Part shown: piece by piece, positions 9,598 through 19,436 of the stretch | How positions within the stretch are numbered: the stretch's first letter is position 1 | Layout: each line of letters starts with the position of its first letter | Source of the DNA: Pyropia haitanensis | Lineage: Eukaryota > Rhodophyta > Bangiophyceae > Bangiales > Bangiaceae | Assembly: GCA_008729055.1 (NCBI GenBank) | Contig: SDUX01000005.1 | Span: 1,434,875-1,498,874, forward strand | Direction: 5' to 3' | DNA: 64,000 bases | Notes under the pieces: generated by a model | Told to the model about the DNA's origin: nothing | The model's input: the letters and a program-made list of their open reading frames with translations, nothing else | Database searches by the model: none | Made by a program: the position numbers and the translations under genes

Positions 9598-10643
9598 CCG
9601 CGTCGCCGCCGCCGCCACGGTGGGCGGGCGGGCGCGGCGTGGCGCAGGGGGGCTGCGGCCTGCTAGGGCACCCCCTTCTCCCCCCCCCCCCTCCCCCCGC
9701 CCCGTCTTCCCACCCCGCGGACCGTTTCCAAGGAGGCTGTGGTGGCGGGCGCGCCGGCGTTGCGGCACGCCGCCGCTGCGCCCGCCGCTGCCGCCGACGC
9801 TGTCGTTGTTGCCGCCGCCGCTGTTTGCTGTCGCCGCCGGTGGCGGCCGCCGTCGGTGGGAGCGGCGTGTGGCGGCGGCGGTGAGTGGGTGCCGGCCGTG
9901 CAGGGCGCGGGTTGGGCGCCGGCGGGGGGGGAGGGGGGGGGGCGGGTGCACGACGGTCTCGTCCGCGGGGTGGGGGGTACTGTACGGTACCCGTGCGCGG
10001 GCCCCGCGCGTGGCCACCCAGACAATGGTACCGGGCGGACGGGGGGCGTGGCTGGGCGGCGACGGCCGGTCGCTCTTGGCGCCACGGCGCGGGGGGAGAG
10101 GCGGCGGCGGCGTGGTGGCTGGGGCACCGTCCCCCCCATCCGCGCGTCGGAACCACCGTTGCTTGCTAGCCCGTCGCGCTGCGCGGCGGATGGCCGGGAG
10201 CTGCCACACGCTCCTCCGCCGTCGGTGCGATGGCGGAGGCCGGGGGTGGGGGGCGGGGGTTAGGGGCGGGGGAGGAGAGGGGAGTCGTTGGCCGGTACTT
10301 GCCGCGCGCCGCCAGTCTCGGCGCGCGTGGCGAGTCGGACCCGGGGGGGACCGGTGCAGTGCCGCCGCCCGCGCGGTGGCCCCTGCTCTGCTGCGAATGA
10401 CCCGCCTTCCTTGTCTTTCTTTTGGTATGCCCGTGTGCGCACATGTTGCCCCCCCCTTCCCCCCCTCTCTGACGCGCGGGGTCCTCCGTTTTCCCCTCCA
10501 CGTCTCATCGTCTTGCCCCCACCGCCACACTGGTTGCCAGCCCGCGCCCTCACCCCCCCCCCGTCCTACAATCCCCCTCTCTGCACCCACGCGGTCAGCA
10601 CTCCGCGACCCGCCCTCCCCTGCCCCCGCCCCCGCTCTCCTCC
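9598..10643. other. Gene-free GC-rich spacer
   Basis: Frames here are low-complexity on both strands. The only notable sequence is GTACTGTACGGTAC at 9978-9991, a variant of a palindrome found again at 12842. Confidence 0.4.
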
Positions 10644-11963
10644 TCACGCGGTGGTCCACCGAGGGAGCAGGCGGGCGAGCCGGCGAATCCCGCGCGCCCC
10701 CCCCTCGAGCACCCCCGCCGAGGCGTCCACCCCCCCCAGCCGCCACGCCAGCCGCGCCGGCGCCAACAGCGCCGACGCGACCGCCGGCTCCACGGCGGTC
10801 GTCCACGTGGACGCGCGCACGCCGTTCACGACCAGGTCGCCATGGAGGGTGTGCGGGTTGACCAGCCCCGCCCGGCCGACGACCCGGCTGGCAACCACGG
10901 GCGACGACACCGCCTCGCCCGTCCGGGCGTCAACCACCTCGAGCGCGTCGCCGACGGCCACGTCACCAGCGGGCACCAGCGCCCCCGACGCGTAGACGAG
11001 GTGCGAGGCGGTGGCGGTCAGCGCCGCGCCCGACGCGGTGGTCAGCTCGACAAACGGGCGGGTGCCGCGCAGGAGCCGGTGGCTAAACATGTAGACGCGC
11101 GACCACGCGGCGGCGCCCGACCCCGCCGCGACGCGGAGCTCGTCGCCGACGGACACGGCCGACAGCGGCAGCACCGCCCCGTCCCGCCGCTGCACCGTCG
11201 CGTCAGCGGGGAAGCACACGCCGTCGTCGCCGCCCGTGGACGGGCTCGGCAGCGACGGCGCGCCCTGCCGCTGGAAGATGCAGACCGGCTGGGTGAGGAG
11301 GCCCGCGTCGCCGCCCGGCGTGAACGTCACCCACACCGTCCCCGACGGCAGGTTCGCCGTCCGCCCGTCAACGCCCACCCGCCGCGCCTCGACGCCCGTG
11401 ACGGCCACGACGAGCGTCACCGCCGACACCTGTCGCGACGTGCCGCCGCGGCGGCAGACCCGCCGGTCGGCGGTGTAGAGGCCGACGCGGACCGCGTCGT
11501 CGGGCACGTTGTCCACCACCGCCAGCGCGAGCGGGTTCCCCTCGAGCTGCTCCAGCGCGTCGACCTCGGCGGACGTCAGCCCCGCCGCCGTCCCGTTGGC
11601 GGTGCCGTTGAGCGCGCCCGCGCCGAGCAGCACGATCCGCCCCTCCCCCGAGCACCGCAGCCCGTCCTCGGACAGCATATCGTACGGGACGGTGAGGATG
11701 TCCCCGGCCGCCGACGGCGACGCGATGAGGGAGGTGGTGTTGTGGCACGGCTCCGACTCGGAGACGCCCAGCTTTGGCTCAAACACCGAGTCGAGCCGGT
11801 ACGCGCCGCTGATCACCGACGCGTTGGCCGCCGTCACGCGCAGCGCGGCGGCGGCCGCCGCGGCGTGGCCGTCGGCGCTGTGGGCGGCGGCGGTGGTGGC
11901 GGCCGCCGCCGCCGCCGCCGTCAGCGCCAGCGCCAGCGCCACCACCGCCGGCATGGTGCGCAT
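10644..11963 (-). CDS. Secreted protein with C-terminal Hedgehog-type HINT (Hog) domain
   Basis: 439 residues. An Ala/Leu-rich signal peptide covers about residues 1-27. Residues 28-249 form an extracellular domain with several Cys and N-glycosylation sequons (N-A-S, N-T-T, N-G-T). The Hog module spans about 250-395: it opens with C-F-P-A-D-A-T-V (the autoprocessing Cys, residue 250), has T-A-S-H (TxxH, His 321), then G-D-A-L-E-V-V and N-P-H-T-L-H-G-D-L-V-V-N-G-V, all hallmarks of Hedgehog autoprocessing domains. By family knowledge Cys attacks the preceding peptide bond (here after G-V) and releases the N-terminal part. The N-terminal part is not a Hedgehog signalling domain. MRTMP- was chosen as start because it begins the signal peptide; the frame is open upstream. 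Confidence 0.82.
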   Translation of the reverse strand: MRTMPAVVALALALTAAAAAAATTAAAHSADGHAAAAAAALRVTAANASVISGAYRLDSVFEPKLGVSESEPCHNTTSLIASPSAAGDILTVPYDMLSEDGLRCSGEGRIVLLGAGALNGTANGTAAGLTSAEVDALEQLEGNPLALAVVDNVPDDAVRVGLYTADRRVCRRGGTSRQVSAVTLVVAVTGVEARRVGVDGRTANLPSGTVWVTFTPGGDAGLLTQPVCIFQRQGAPSLPSPSTGGDDGVCFPADATVQRRDGAVLPLSAVSVGDELRVAAGSGAAAWSRVYMFSHRLLRGTRPFVELTTASGAALTATASHLVYASGALVPAGDVAVGDALEVVDARTGEAVSSPVVASRVVGRAGLVNPHTLHGDLVVNGVRASTWTTAVEPAVASALLAPARLAWRLGGVDASAGVLEGGARGIRRLARLLPRWTTA

Positions 11964-13729
11964 GGTCAGCGGCGGCCGCGCAGCACACGGTCGGGGGCGG
12001 GCGAGCGTGGCGCCGGGGGGGGGGAAAGGGAAAGCAGAGCGTGAACCAACTCGGCAGGGGGGGGTGTACGGGATGGCGGCGGCGGGGCGCGGCGCCGTGC
12101 GAGGAAAGCCGACGCGCGTTGGGAGGGGCGGCCCCGCAGCAGCTGGCGAGGCCGATGACCTAGGTGCACCGGCGCGGGAGGGACCGAGGATGGCGCGTGG
12201 CAACGCCAGACGCTGGCCACAACGCGTCGGCGAGCGGGGCGGCCACCACGCGCGTACGCGCACGGCCGCGACGCGAAACGGTGGCGGGGCGCGGCGGCGA
12301 GCGCGCGGCGGCGCCGCCGCCGCCGCCGCCAAAGCCACACGACCTCAGCGCGGTGGAGAGGGGGGGTAGGGGGGGGGGCGGGGAGGGCGCCCGCTCGGGG
12401 CTCCACCGACGATTGCCCGGCAGCTCCAGCCCCCCCCCCCAGCGGGCACGGGCGCCGAGCGGGGCGGCGCGGGGGTAGGGCGAGCTTGCGTGCCACCCTC
12501 CTCGCCCCCCCCACCCCACGCGGGTCCACCCGGCGGATTCCACCACCCCCGCCGGCGCCCCGGCACCCGCGCCGGCCCATTGTCAGGGCCCCCCCCCGGC
12601 ACTGGCACCAGCGGGGTGCGCCGGCGGCGCGGCGCCACGTAGCGCCGGCGCCCATCCCCACCCACTCACACCCACCCACCCACTCCATGGGCAGACGCCC
12701 GCCGCCACGACCAGCGGCGGCGCGCCACGGCCGCCGCGGCCGCCGGTCGGCCGTCCGCGACGCGGCCCGCGCCGCCGCCGACTCGCCGCCCGCCCGCGCG
12801 GCGGTGCGTATCTACCGTGCGCCGCCGCGGCGGCGCGGAATGTACTGTACAGTACTGGACGGCGGGCGGCGGGCGGCGCGTCGCGCGACGGTTGCACGAA
12901 CCGATCGACTTTTCAGCGCGACGGCCGATGCGCGATTGGTGGGGGTGGTCGTCGCGCTGCCGGCGGCGAGGCGGTGCGGCGTGTTTGCGGCTCGGCGGGT
13001 GGAGGGAGGGGCACGGGGGGGAGAGGGGGCGGGGGGGGGGAGGGGGGCGGCGGCGGAGCGACGTGGCACGTGCCTTCCCCCGCCGACCCTCCCACCCCGG
13101 CTTGACGCCGCGCAAGGGTGCTGGCGGTGCTCGCACTGGCCGCACCCGTGCGCCTCCGCTAGCGTGTCCGTACCAGTGCCATGGGAGTGCGGGATGAGGG
13201 AATCCGCGGAGGGGAGGGATAGCAGGAAGCAACAAGTGCAGCGTCTCATGCGCACCGCCGCGGCCAGTCGAGATGAAATAGAAAAACACCGCGCCTCGCC
13301 CATGCCCATGGGGGAAAACCACACACCCGCACCCATGGCCGTCGTTACTCGCGGCAAGCCGCGACAACGCCAAGCCAAAATAAAAAAAACAGATGCACAG
13401 GCCAGGGCTGGGTCGCTCCCCATCACCACCATAGCAGCAGCAACAGTCCAGAGGGGGCGGCGGCCGGAACACCAAGTCCGATGACCGCAGCCACTGCCGC
13501 CGTCCCGGCCACCACCGTCAACTGCCGCCGTCCCCGCCGCCGCCGTCAACCGCCGCCGTCCCGGCCGCCACCGTCAACCGCCGTCGTCCCCGCCGTCACC
13601 GTCAACCGCCCACCCGAGGGCGCCATCGCACCGCCGCCCCGCCCCCCCCCGGCAGCGGCCTGCCAGTCCATCCACCCGCTGCACCACCACCTCCCCCCCC
13701 CTGGCACGCCCCCGCCCCGCGGCCAAGCC
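11964..13729. other. Gene-free GC-rich spacer upstream of the Hog gene
   Basis: No frame has both a plausible start and a mixed composition. Homopolymers of C and G are frequent. The region 13250-13490 is slightly less GC-rich (A-rich stretches at 13373-13388). A perfect palindrome lies at 12842-12855. Confidence 0.4.
12842..12855. promoter_or_regulatory. GTACTGTACAGTAC palindrome
   Basis: A perfect 14-bp palindrome in a stretch that is otherwise almost purely G/C. Its GTACTGTAC half recurs in intergenic DNA at 9978, 14903 and 37522. It could be a protein-binding site; no direct evidence of function is visible. Confidence 0.35.
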
Positions 13730-13969
13730 TCACAGCTGGCGCGGCTGCCGCGTCTCCGCCGCACGGTCCATGCGCGTCGCCGCCGGCGGCGCGCTGGCGG
13801 ACTCGTCGCTCGTGTCCGACTGCTGCGCGGACACCACGGGCACGACAAACGGGTCGAGGGCGGCGGGTTCAATACACACACCAACGGGGTCGATAAACTT
13901 GGCCAGTGCCGACCGGGGGGTGCCGTCCCGGGTCGTCTGCGACCAGTTCAGCTTTGCTCCGAGGCCCAT
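13730..13969 (-). CDS. Small hypothetical protein (79 residues)
   Basis: ATG at 13969 follows a CT-rich leader like those of the certain genes, and nearly every third codon position is G or C. The product is compact and mixed in composition: a basic N-terminus (M-G-L-G-A-K-L-N-W-S-Q-T), a central I-D-P-V-G-V-C-I-E-P and L-D-P-F-V-V-P-V-V, and a Ser/Ala-rich tail. There is no signal peptide, membrane segment or known motif. I do not recognise it. It could be a complete small protein or a first exon. Confidence 0.55.
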   Translation of the reverse strand: MGLGAKLNWSQTTRDGTPRSALAKFIDPVGVCIEPAALDPFVVPVVSAQQSDTSDESASAPPAATRMDRAAETRQPRQL

Positions 13970-15324
13970 GACGGCGGGCGTGCCGTGGCAAGAGGGAGGC
14001 GGGCGGAGAGGGAGGGAAAAGGAAGGGTGATGAGTACCAAGAGAGGGAGGCCCCAAGGGGCGGTGGATGACAACGTCAAGCTGATGGACGGCGCCGCGTG
14101 CGAGCGTGATGTGCACGGCGATGGCGCCTCAGGGCAGGCGGCGATGCGGGGCGTCGAAGGGACCGCGCGGCAGCCGCCACGCAATAGCCGCGCGGCACCC
14201 GCCCGGCCGTCTCGCGATGGGCGGAATCCGCTCAGGCGGCCGGTCGACCACAAGGTTCTCCCGATTCGATGTGCGTTGGTTTGGTCTGGCACCAACGCCT
14301 GTCGTGTAGCTCGTGGGCAGATCCGAACTCTGGGATCCAGATGCACGGCTCTGAACAGTCTCGTGCCTGGCATCTGTATTTGATCGGGAGGAAGGGAGGC
14401 GGCGGCGGCAGCATCACCCCCGCCGAGCGCCGCGGGGGCCTAAGGAGGGGGCGGTGGACGTGCGGGGCACGGGCGCCATGGTTGCCACCGCTGCCGGGAG
14501 TCCCGCCGGTAAGGGCGACGGTGGCGGTGGGCTGACGCCGCTGCCGTGGACCCGCTGCCGTGGACAACGCCCATGGTAGTGGTGGGAGAGAGGGGCGCTC
14601 TCCCCATGCCGCCTACAGCAGGGGGGGTTACGGCTCCTGGCCCTGCGGGCTTGTGAGGGAGTGGCGGGTGGGATTGTGTCGCATGCGGCGCAGTTGAATG
14701 GGGGGGGGGGGTGGGGTGGGGCGCTGACAGACCACGAGCGGCAGCAGTGGCGGCGGGCCCGTCCGGTTGACGCCGCCGTCGCAGCGGGCCCGCTGGCCCC
14801 CCGTAGCGGCCGTAGCGTGGTGGGCGCGGTGGACAGCAAGATAGCAAAGAGGGGGCCGCTGCATGGCACGGGAGACCAGACGAAAGAGAAGGACTACTGC
14901 ACGTACTGTACATACCAAGGTCAAGGGCAAAGCGGTCGGCCTGTCTGTCTTCGCCACACACGCCAAGACGTGCTCAACCGCACGCCCTCCTCTCGCGGCG
15001 GGCGTTTTCCCAGCTGCTCGTACGCCCGCAGCCCCCCCTCCGTCCTTTCCGAGCCGCGACCAGACCAAAGCGTGTCGGCGGCGGCGGCGGCGGTGCGGCG
15101 GCGGCGGCGGGGAGTGGCGAGGCCCGCCAGGGTGGCGGCGGCGCCAGTCGAGACCGGACCCCGCCGGCGACCAGTGGCGGGGCTTGGCGGGGTGGCGGCG
15201 GCGGCGGCGGCGGCGGCGGGGACGGGGCGGCGGCGGTAAAAGGTGGCGGACGCTGGGCGGCGTAGCACTGGATGGCCGCCGGGACACCCCCCCCTCCTGC
15301 CCCAGCAGAGGTTGGCGCAGCTGC
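13970..15324. other. Intergenic region between small protein and DUF1995 gene
   Basis: No gene is supported. The stretch 14220-14390 is less GC-rich. GTACTGTAC occurs at 14903-14911. The many frames from 14440 on are Arg/Pro/Gly-rich shadows. Confidence 0.4.
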
Positions 15325-16314
15325 TCAGAGCGCCGCCCCCCCCCCCCCCCCCACCGCCTGCAGCACCCACACCACCCCCGCGGTCGCGACGGACAGCAGC
15401 CCAATGACGGCAAGGTACGCGCTGTCCCCCCCGCCCCCCCCCCCCCCCCCCGCGGCGGCCGCCGCCGCCCGGCGTGCCCGGTACGCCGCCGCCGCCATCC
15501 CCTCCTCCGCCGCCTCGTACGCGGCCGCCACCGCGTGGCGGTCTGGCTCGGCCGCCGCCGCCGCCGCGGCGCCGACCGCCCGGTAGACGCCGTCTGGGTA
15601 GAGCGCGGCGAGGCACCACGGCGCGGCGAGCGCGCGCTTGACAATCACGCCCGCCTCGCGGGCGACCAGCCGCGGCCGCTCAATGACAAAGACGTTGCGG
15701 AAGTAGTAGGCGGTGGCAAACGAGGCGAGCAGCGCGCGGCGGGACGCCGCCTCGGCGAGGCCCGTGCCGCCGGCGCCGTCGCCGCCAGTCGCGGCGAGGC
15801 GGGGGTTGAGGAGCACCCACGACGACCCGGGGGGGGCCCCGCCCACGCACCGGCCGAGGGTGCGCACGACGGGGTCGCCCCGCGCGTTGGTCGGCGCCAC
15901 GACCAAGTAGGTGGGGGGGGAGGGGACGCCGCCGACGCCGCCGTCGCTGGGGGGGGGAGCGGCGCCACCAGCAACCTCCCGCGCTGATAGGGAGCGGAGT
16001 GTCACGCCGGCCGGGACGGGCGTGCCGGCGTCGGCGTAGTGCTTGGCCGCCGCCGCCGCGCCGCCGGCGCTGCCAAACAGCACGCGCACATCGGGCGTGG
16101 CGGTGCGCCCGCCGCCGTCGCCGCCGCCGCCGCCGCCGCCGCCACCCCCGCCGCCGCCACCCCCGCCGTCGCCACCCCCACCGCCACGCGGGGCGGCGGC
16201 GAGCGCGGCGGCCAGCCGCAGCGCAACGCCGTAGAGCAGCGCGTCCGACAGCGGGAACTGTTCCTCCACGGCGGGCGCCAGCCCCGGGCACAGCACGTCC
16301 ACCCGCAGCCGCTG

Positions 16315-16352
<38 letters not shown>

Positions 16353-16483
16353 TGCCGCCAGTGGTGACCGCGTCGGTGAGGGCGGCGGTCGCCTCGGCAA
16401 CGACCGCGTCGACGTTCATCGGCACGTCCACCGCGGGCGGCGCGCCGTCTGCAGCCGCTGCCGCCGCCGCGGTCGACGCCGAC

Positions 16484-16532
<49 letters not shown>

Positions 16533-16692
16533 TGGCCGCCGCGCGCGGGGTGGTGGCCCGCCGCCGCACCGCCGGCGGCGGCGGTGGCGCGGTGCGGTCG
16601 TGCCGCCGCGGCCGGGCGGCCACGGCGTCCGCGACGCGGCCGCGGCGTGAGACAAGGGGCAGGGGGGCGGTGAAGGCGGGGGATGGCGCCAT
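15325..16692 (-). CDS. DUF1995-family plastid protein
   Basis: 455 residues from MAPSPAF-. The first ~70 residues are rich in Ala, Arg, Pro and Ser with few acids and contain Phe at position 6, fitting a plastid transit peptide. After a Pro-rich run comes a domain that recalls DUF1995: D-V-L-C-P-G-L, V-R-V-L-F-G-S-A-G, L-V-V-A-P-T-N-A-R-G, S-S-W-V-L-L-N-P-R-L, F-A-T-A-Y-Y-F-R-N-V-F and A-A-P-W-C-L-A-A-L-Y-P-D-G. DUF1995 proteins are conserved in plastids and cyanobacteria and some contribute to thylakoid functions; the molecular role here is unknown. Two Gly runs interrupt the domain. A C-terminal hydrophobic segment (V-I-G-L-L-S-V-A-T-A-G-V-V-W-V-L) could anchor it to a membrane. No intron is seen. 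Confidence 0.75.
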
Positions 16693-17392
16693 GGCGGGCA
16701 GCGCGTGTGGTCGCGGGTGGGTGGGTGGGCGGGCGGGAGGACGGGCGGGCGGGCGGGCGGGCGGGCGGGCGGGTGAGCGGGGGGGTGGGCGAGGAGCAGG
16801 GTTGGGGCGGGGGGCAACGGAAGGGTGGGGGAGGGAAGGGGTCGACCGACGGACGAGAGGGGCGAGGACGAGACCAGCGGGGAGGGGTAGGATCGGGCAA
16901 CCACCGCGGCGGGCCAAGGCCAGAGGACCGGCTGCCGTCGGTGGCGTCCGAGGAGTGGAGTGGAAGCCGGCCGCTGCGGCACCTCGGTGGGCCCCCCCCA
17001 GGACATCCCCGTGGGGGGGGGGTGCCCCCGACGCGACCCCCCCCCCAGCCGTGATCCGTCGGGCCAAAGCGCTCTCGCGGCCGCCACCGCGGCGTCCTGG
17101 CACACGTGGCAGATCAGCCCGACAGCGCGGGGGGCTGCCCGCGTGCCGTCGCGGACGGCCGCAGCGCCCCCCCCGCCCCCCCGCGACCTTGGCAGCCCGG
17201 CGCACCGTCCCGCCGCGCCCCCGGCGGCCGCCGCCGCCGCCACCGCCGGCCGCCTTCCTCTCGCGCCGCGGCTGAGTCCGTGGCAGCCCCCAGACGGCGG
17301 CCCCGCGGCTGGCGGGTCCGTCGCGGTGCCGGACGCGTTGGGCGCGCCGCGGCGGGCGGCCGCGGCCGTCGCCGCCGGCAACGGCTGCTGCC

Positions 17393-17414
17393 GTGGCGGC
17401 GGTACCGACAGCGT

Positions 17415-17478
<64 letters not shown>

Positions 17479-18078
17479 TGAGTCCGACGCGGCGGTGGTC
17501 GGCACGGCCGCGACGGCGCGTCGGAGCGGCGGCGGCACGGTGGCGGTCGGCGGGGCGTCGCCGCCGGCGGTGGCCGTCGTGGCGGCCGGCGGCGGCGGGA
17601 GCCCCCTGCACGCCGCCGCAACGGCGGGTGACCCTGCCGTGGTGGCGGCGCTGCTGGCGGCGGGCGCTGTGGTGAACGACGTCGACGTGGGGACGCGGCG
17701 GTGGTGGCGGCGCTGCTCGCCGCGGGGTCGCCCGTCGACGCGGCCGACGCGGCGGGCTGGGCGCCCCTCCACCGCGCGGCGGGGCGGCGGCACGGCCGCG
17801 CCGTCACGGCGCTGCTGGGGGGGGGCGCCGCCGTCGCCGCGGCCGACGCGGACGGCTGGACGCTGCTGCACCGCGCCGCGGCGGGCGGCCACGGGCTGCA
17901 CGTTGTGGCGGCTGGGCGGCGCGGCCGCGTCGTTGCCACGCTCGTCGCGGCGGGCGCGCCGGTGGGTGGGCGCGCCAAGGACGGGCGGACGCTGGCGCAG
18001 ATGGCGGCGGCGCGGGGACACGCGGCGGTGGCGGCGGCGCTCGGCGGGTGCGCGCACCTTGACCGCGACGGCGGCTGA
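17393..18078 (+). CDS. Ankyrin-repeat protein, frame changed within one repeat
   Basis: From ATG 17393 the frame encodes a run of about 23 Ala (GCG repeat to ~17480), then G-S-P-L-H-A-A-A-T-A-G-D and V-V-A-A-L-L-A-A-G-A-V-V-N, a first ankyrin repeat. At about 17686-17700 the reading shifts to another frame that carries further repeats: V-V-A-A-L-L-A-A-G-S-P-V-D, W-A-P-L-H-R-A-A-G, W-T-L-L-H-R-A-A-A-G-G-H, and a last T-L-A-Q-M-A-A-A-R-G-H before TGA at 18076-18078. The middle of the second repeat is missing at the shift, so this looks like a small deletion as well as a frame change, or a gene in decay. The start is uncertain because the Ala run could be part of a longer 5' exon. Ankyrin repeats mediate protein binding; the partner is unknown. 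Confidence 0.6.
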
Positions 18079-19436
18079 CGTCACGTCGGGGGGGGAAGGG
18101 GAGCGGGAGGCATGTCCGCTGGGCGCCAGCGGCTGCCTGGGGCGGGCGCGTGTGGGGGAGGGTGGGGGGGGGGGGCGGGGCGGAGGGGCGGGACGGCAGG
18201 GACGGGCATCTCGAGCGAACTGTGGCTGCTGCAAGGCTCGAAGTGGCCGGCGCGCGTCTACTGCAGTGGCGGTGCGCTGCAGTGCGGTGCACGCCTCATC
18301 CGCGGCCGTGGGTGCGTAGGGTGGCGTTGGCTGCCGGCGCGCGGCCGACCGTGGCCGTGACCGTGGGCGCGGGTGTCTGAGACGGTGCCTCATCGGGATG
18401 CCGTCGCCTCGGCCGCGGACAGCCAGCGGCAGGCGTATGCCACGCGGGCGGCGCGGCGGGGGGTCGCTCGCGCACAGGCGGGGGACAAGCCACAGGGGTG
18501 CCTAGCTGCGGACTGGGGGCGGCCCCGCCGCCCCTCCCCTCCCCCGGCCCCCCCCCTCGCTGCCTACCCTCCCCTTCTTGGCACGTCGCCCGCGCGGCGG
18601 CCACACGGCCAACGCAGCGGGCGGAGACACTACCGCACGTCCGTCGCTGCTTGACCGCCAGGAAAGTCGGCAAAAAGAGCAGCCCGTCAGCGTTGGGTGC
18701 TGTGGGCAGCGACCGTTGCCTCGAGCGGGGGGTGCGGGGTGGGAGGGGGTGCCCCGCCCATGCGGCGGGCGCCCAGTGCGGCGTCGGCTGCCGCGCCGGC
18801 CGGCACTAGCAGCCGCGACGGGGGACCGTCGCCGCCCACGGAGTGCGCTGATGCCCACAGCCGGTGGGACACCACCATGCGGGGGATGGGACGGAGAGCA
18901 GCCACCATCAGGAGCTGCCCGTCGGGCTCGACGCCGCCACCACAGGACACCCCCCCCAAGCCCGCGTCACGCCGACGCGAATGGCGGCCTCGACGCAGTG
19001 GCGTGACGACCAAGCAGCACGGCCGCTAGTCCCCAACGACTGCGTCAGGGGCAACAGTCCGCGCAAGGAGAGCGGAATACAAGGGATGCGGTGGCGGTCC
19101 CTGCAACGGGTGTCACCGACAGCAAGCGGTCGTACGCCTCTCTAACGCAACGACGAGCGCCGCCCCCCCTCCGCCGGGTAGCGTCGCATCCCCAGCGGCG
19201 CACAACGCACGTGCGTACCGCCACGCCGTCCCGGTCTGGCCATCAGGACCAAATAGTGCCCGTAACCCGACGGCAAGTGCGCTGTAGCGGCGGCCGTAGT
19301 CGGCGACGGTGGCGGCGGCAGCGGTCGGGGCGGCAAAGGGGGGCGACGCCATCCTCCCCCCACCGCCGCTCCCCTTTAACGCGGGGTGCGGCAAGCCTTC
19401 CCCAATCCGCCGCCTACGACGTCGCACGAAGCCCGC
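18079..19436. other. Intergenic region between ankyrin gene and lipase
   Basis: No gene can be defended. Two minus-strand frames (18687-19013 and 19113-19427) have partly mixed composition and could hold exon fragments, but neither has a supporting motif, start or splice context. Confidence 0.35.

Noticed and set aside
12486..13549. Overlapping frames of 240-332 codons on both strands
   Set aside because: Low complexity, no leader, no motif and poor third-position pattern in every frame.
17095..17125. I-C-H-V-C-Q-D zinc-finger-like string on the minus strand
   Set aside because: A single CxxC without a second metal-binding pair, inside low-complexity sequence.
18687..19427. Two minus-strand frames with partly mixed composition
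   Set aside because: No recognised motif, no leader and no clear splice sites linking them to the lipase; left unannotated.
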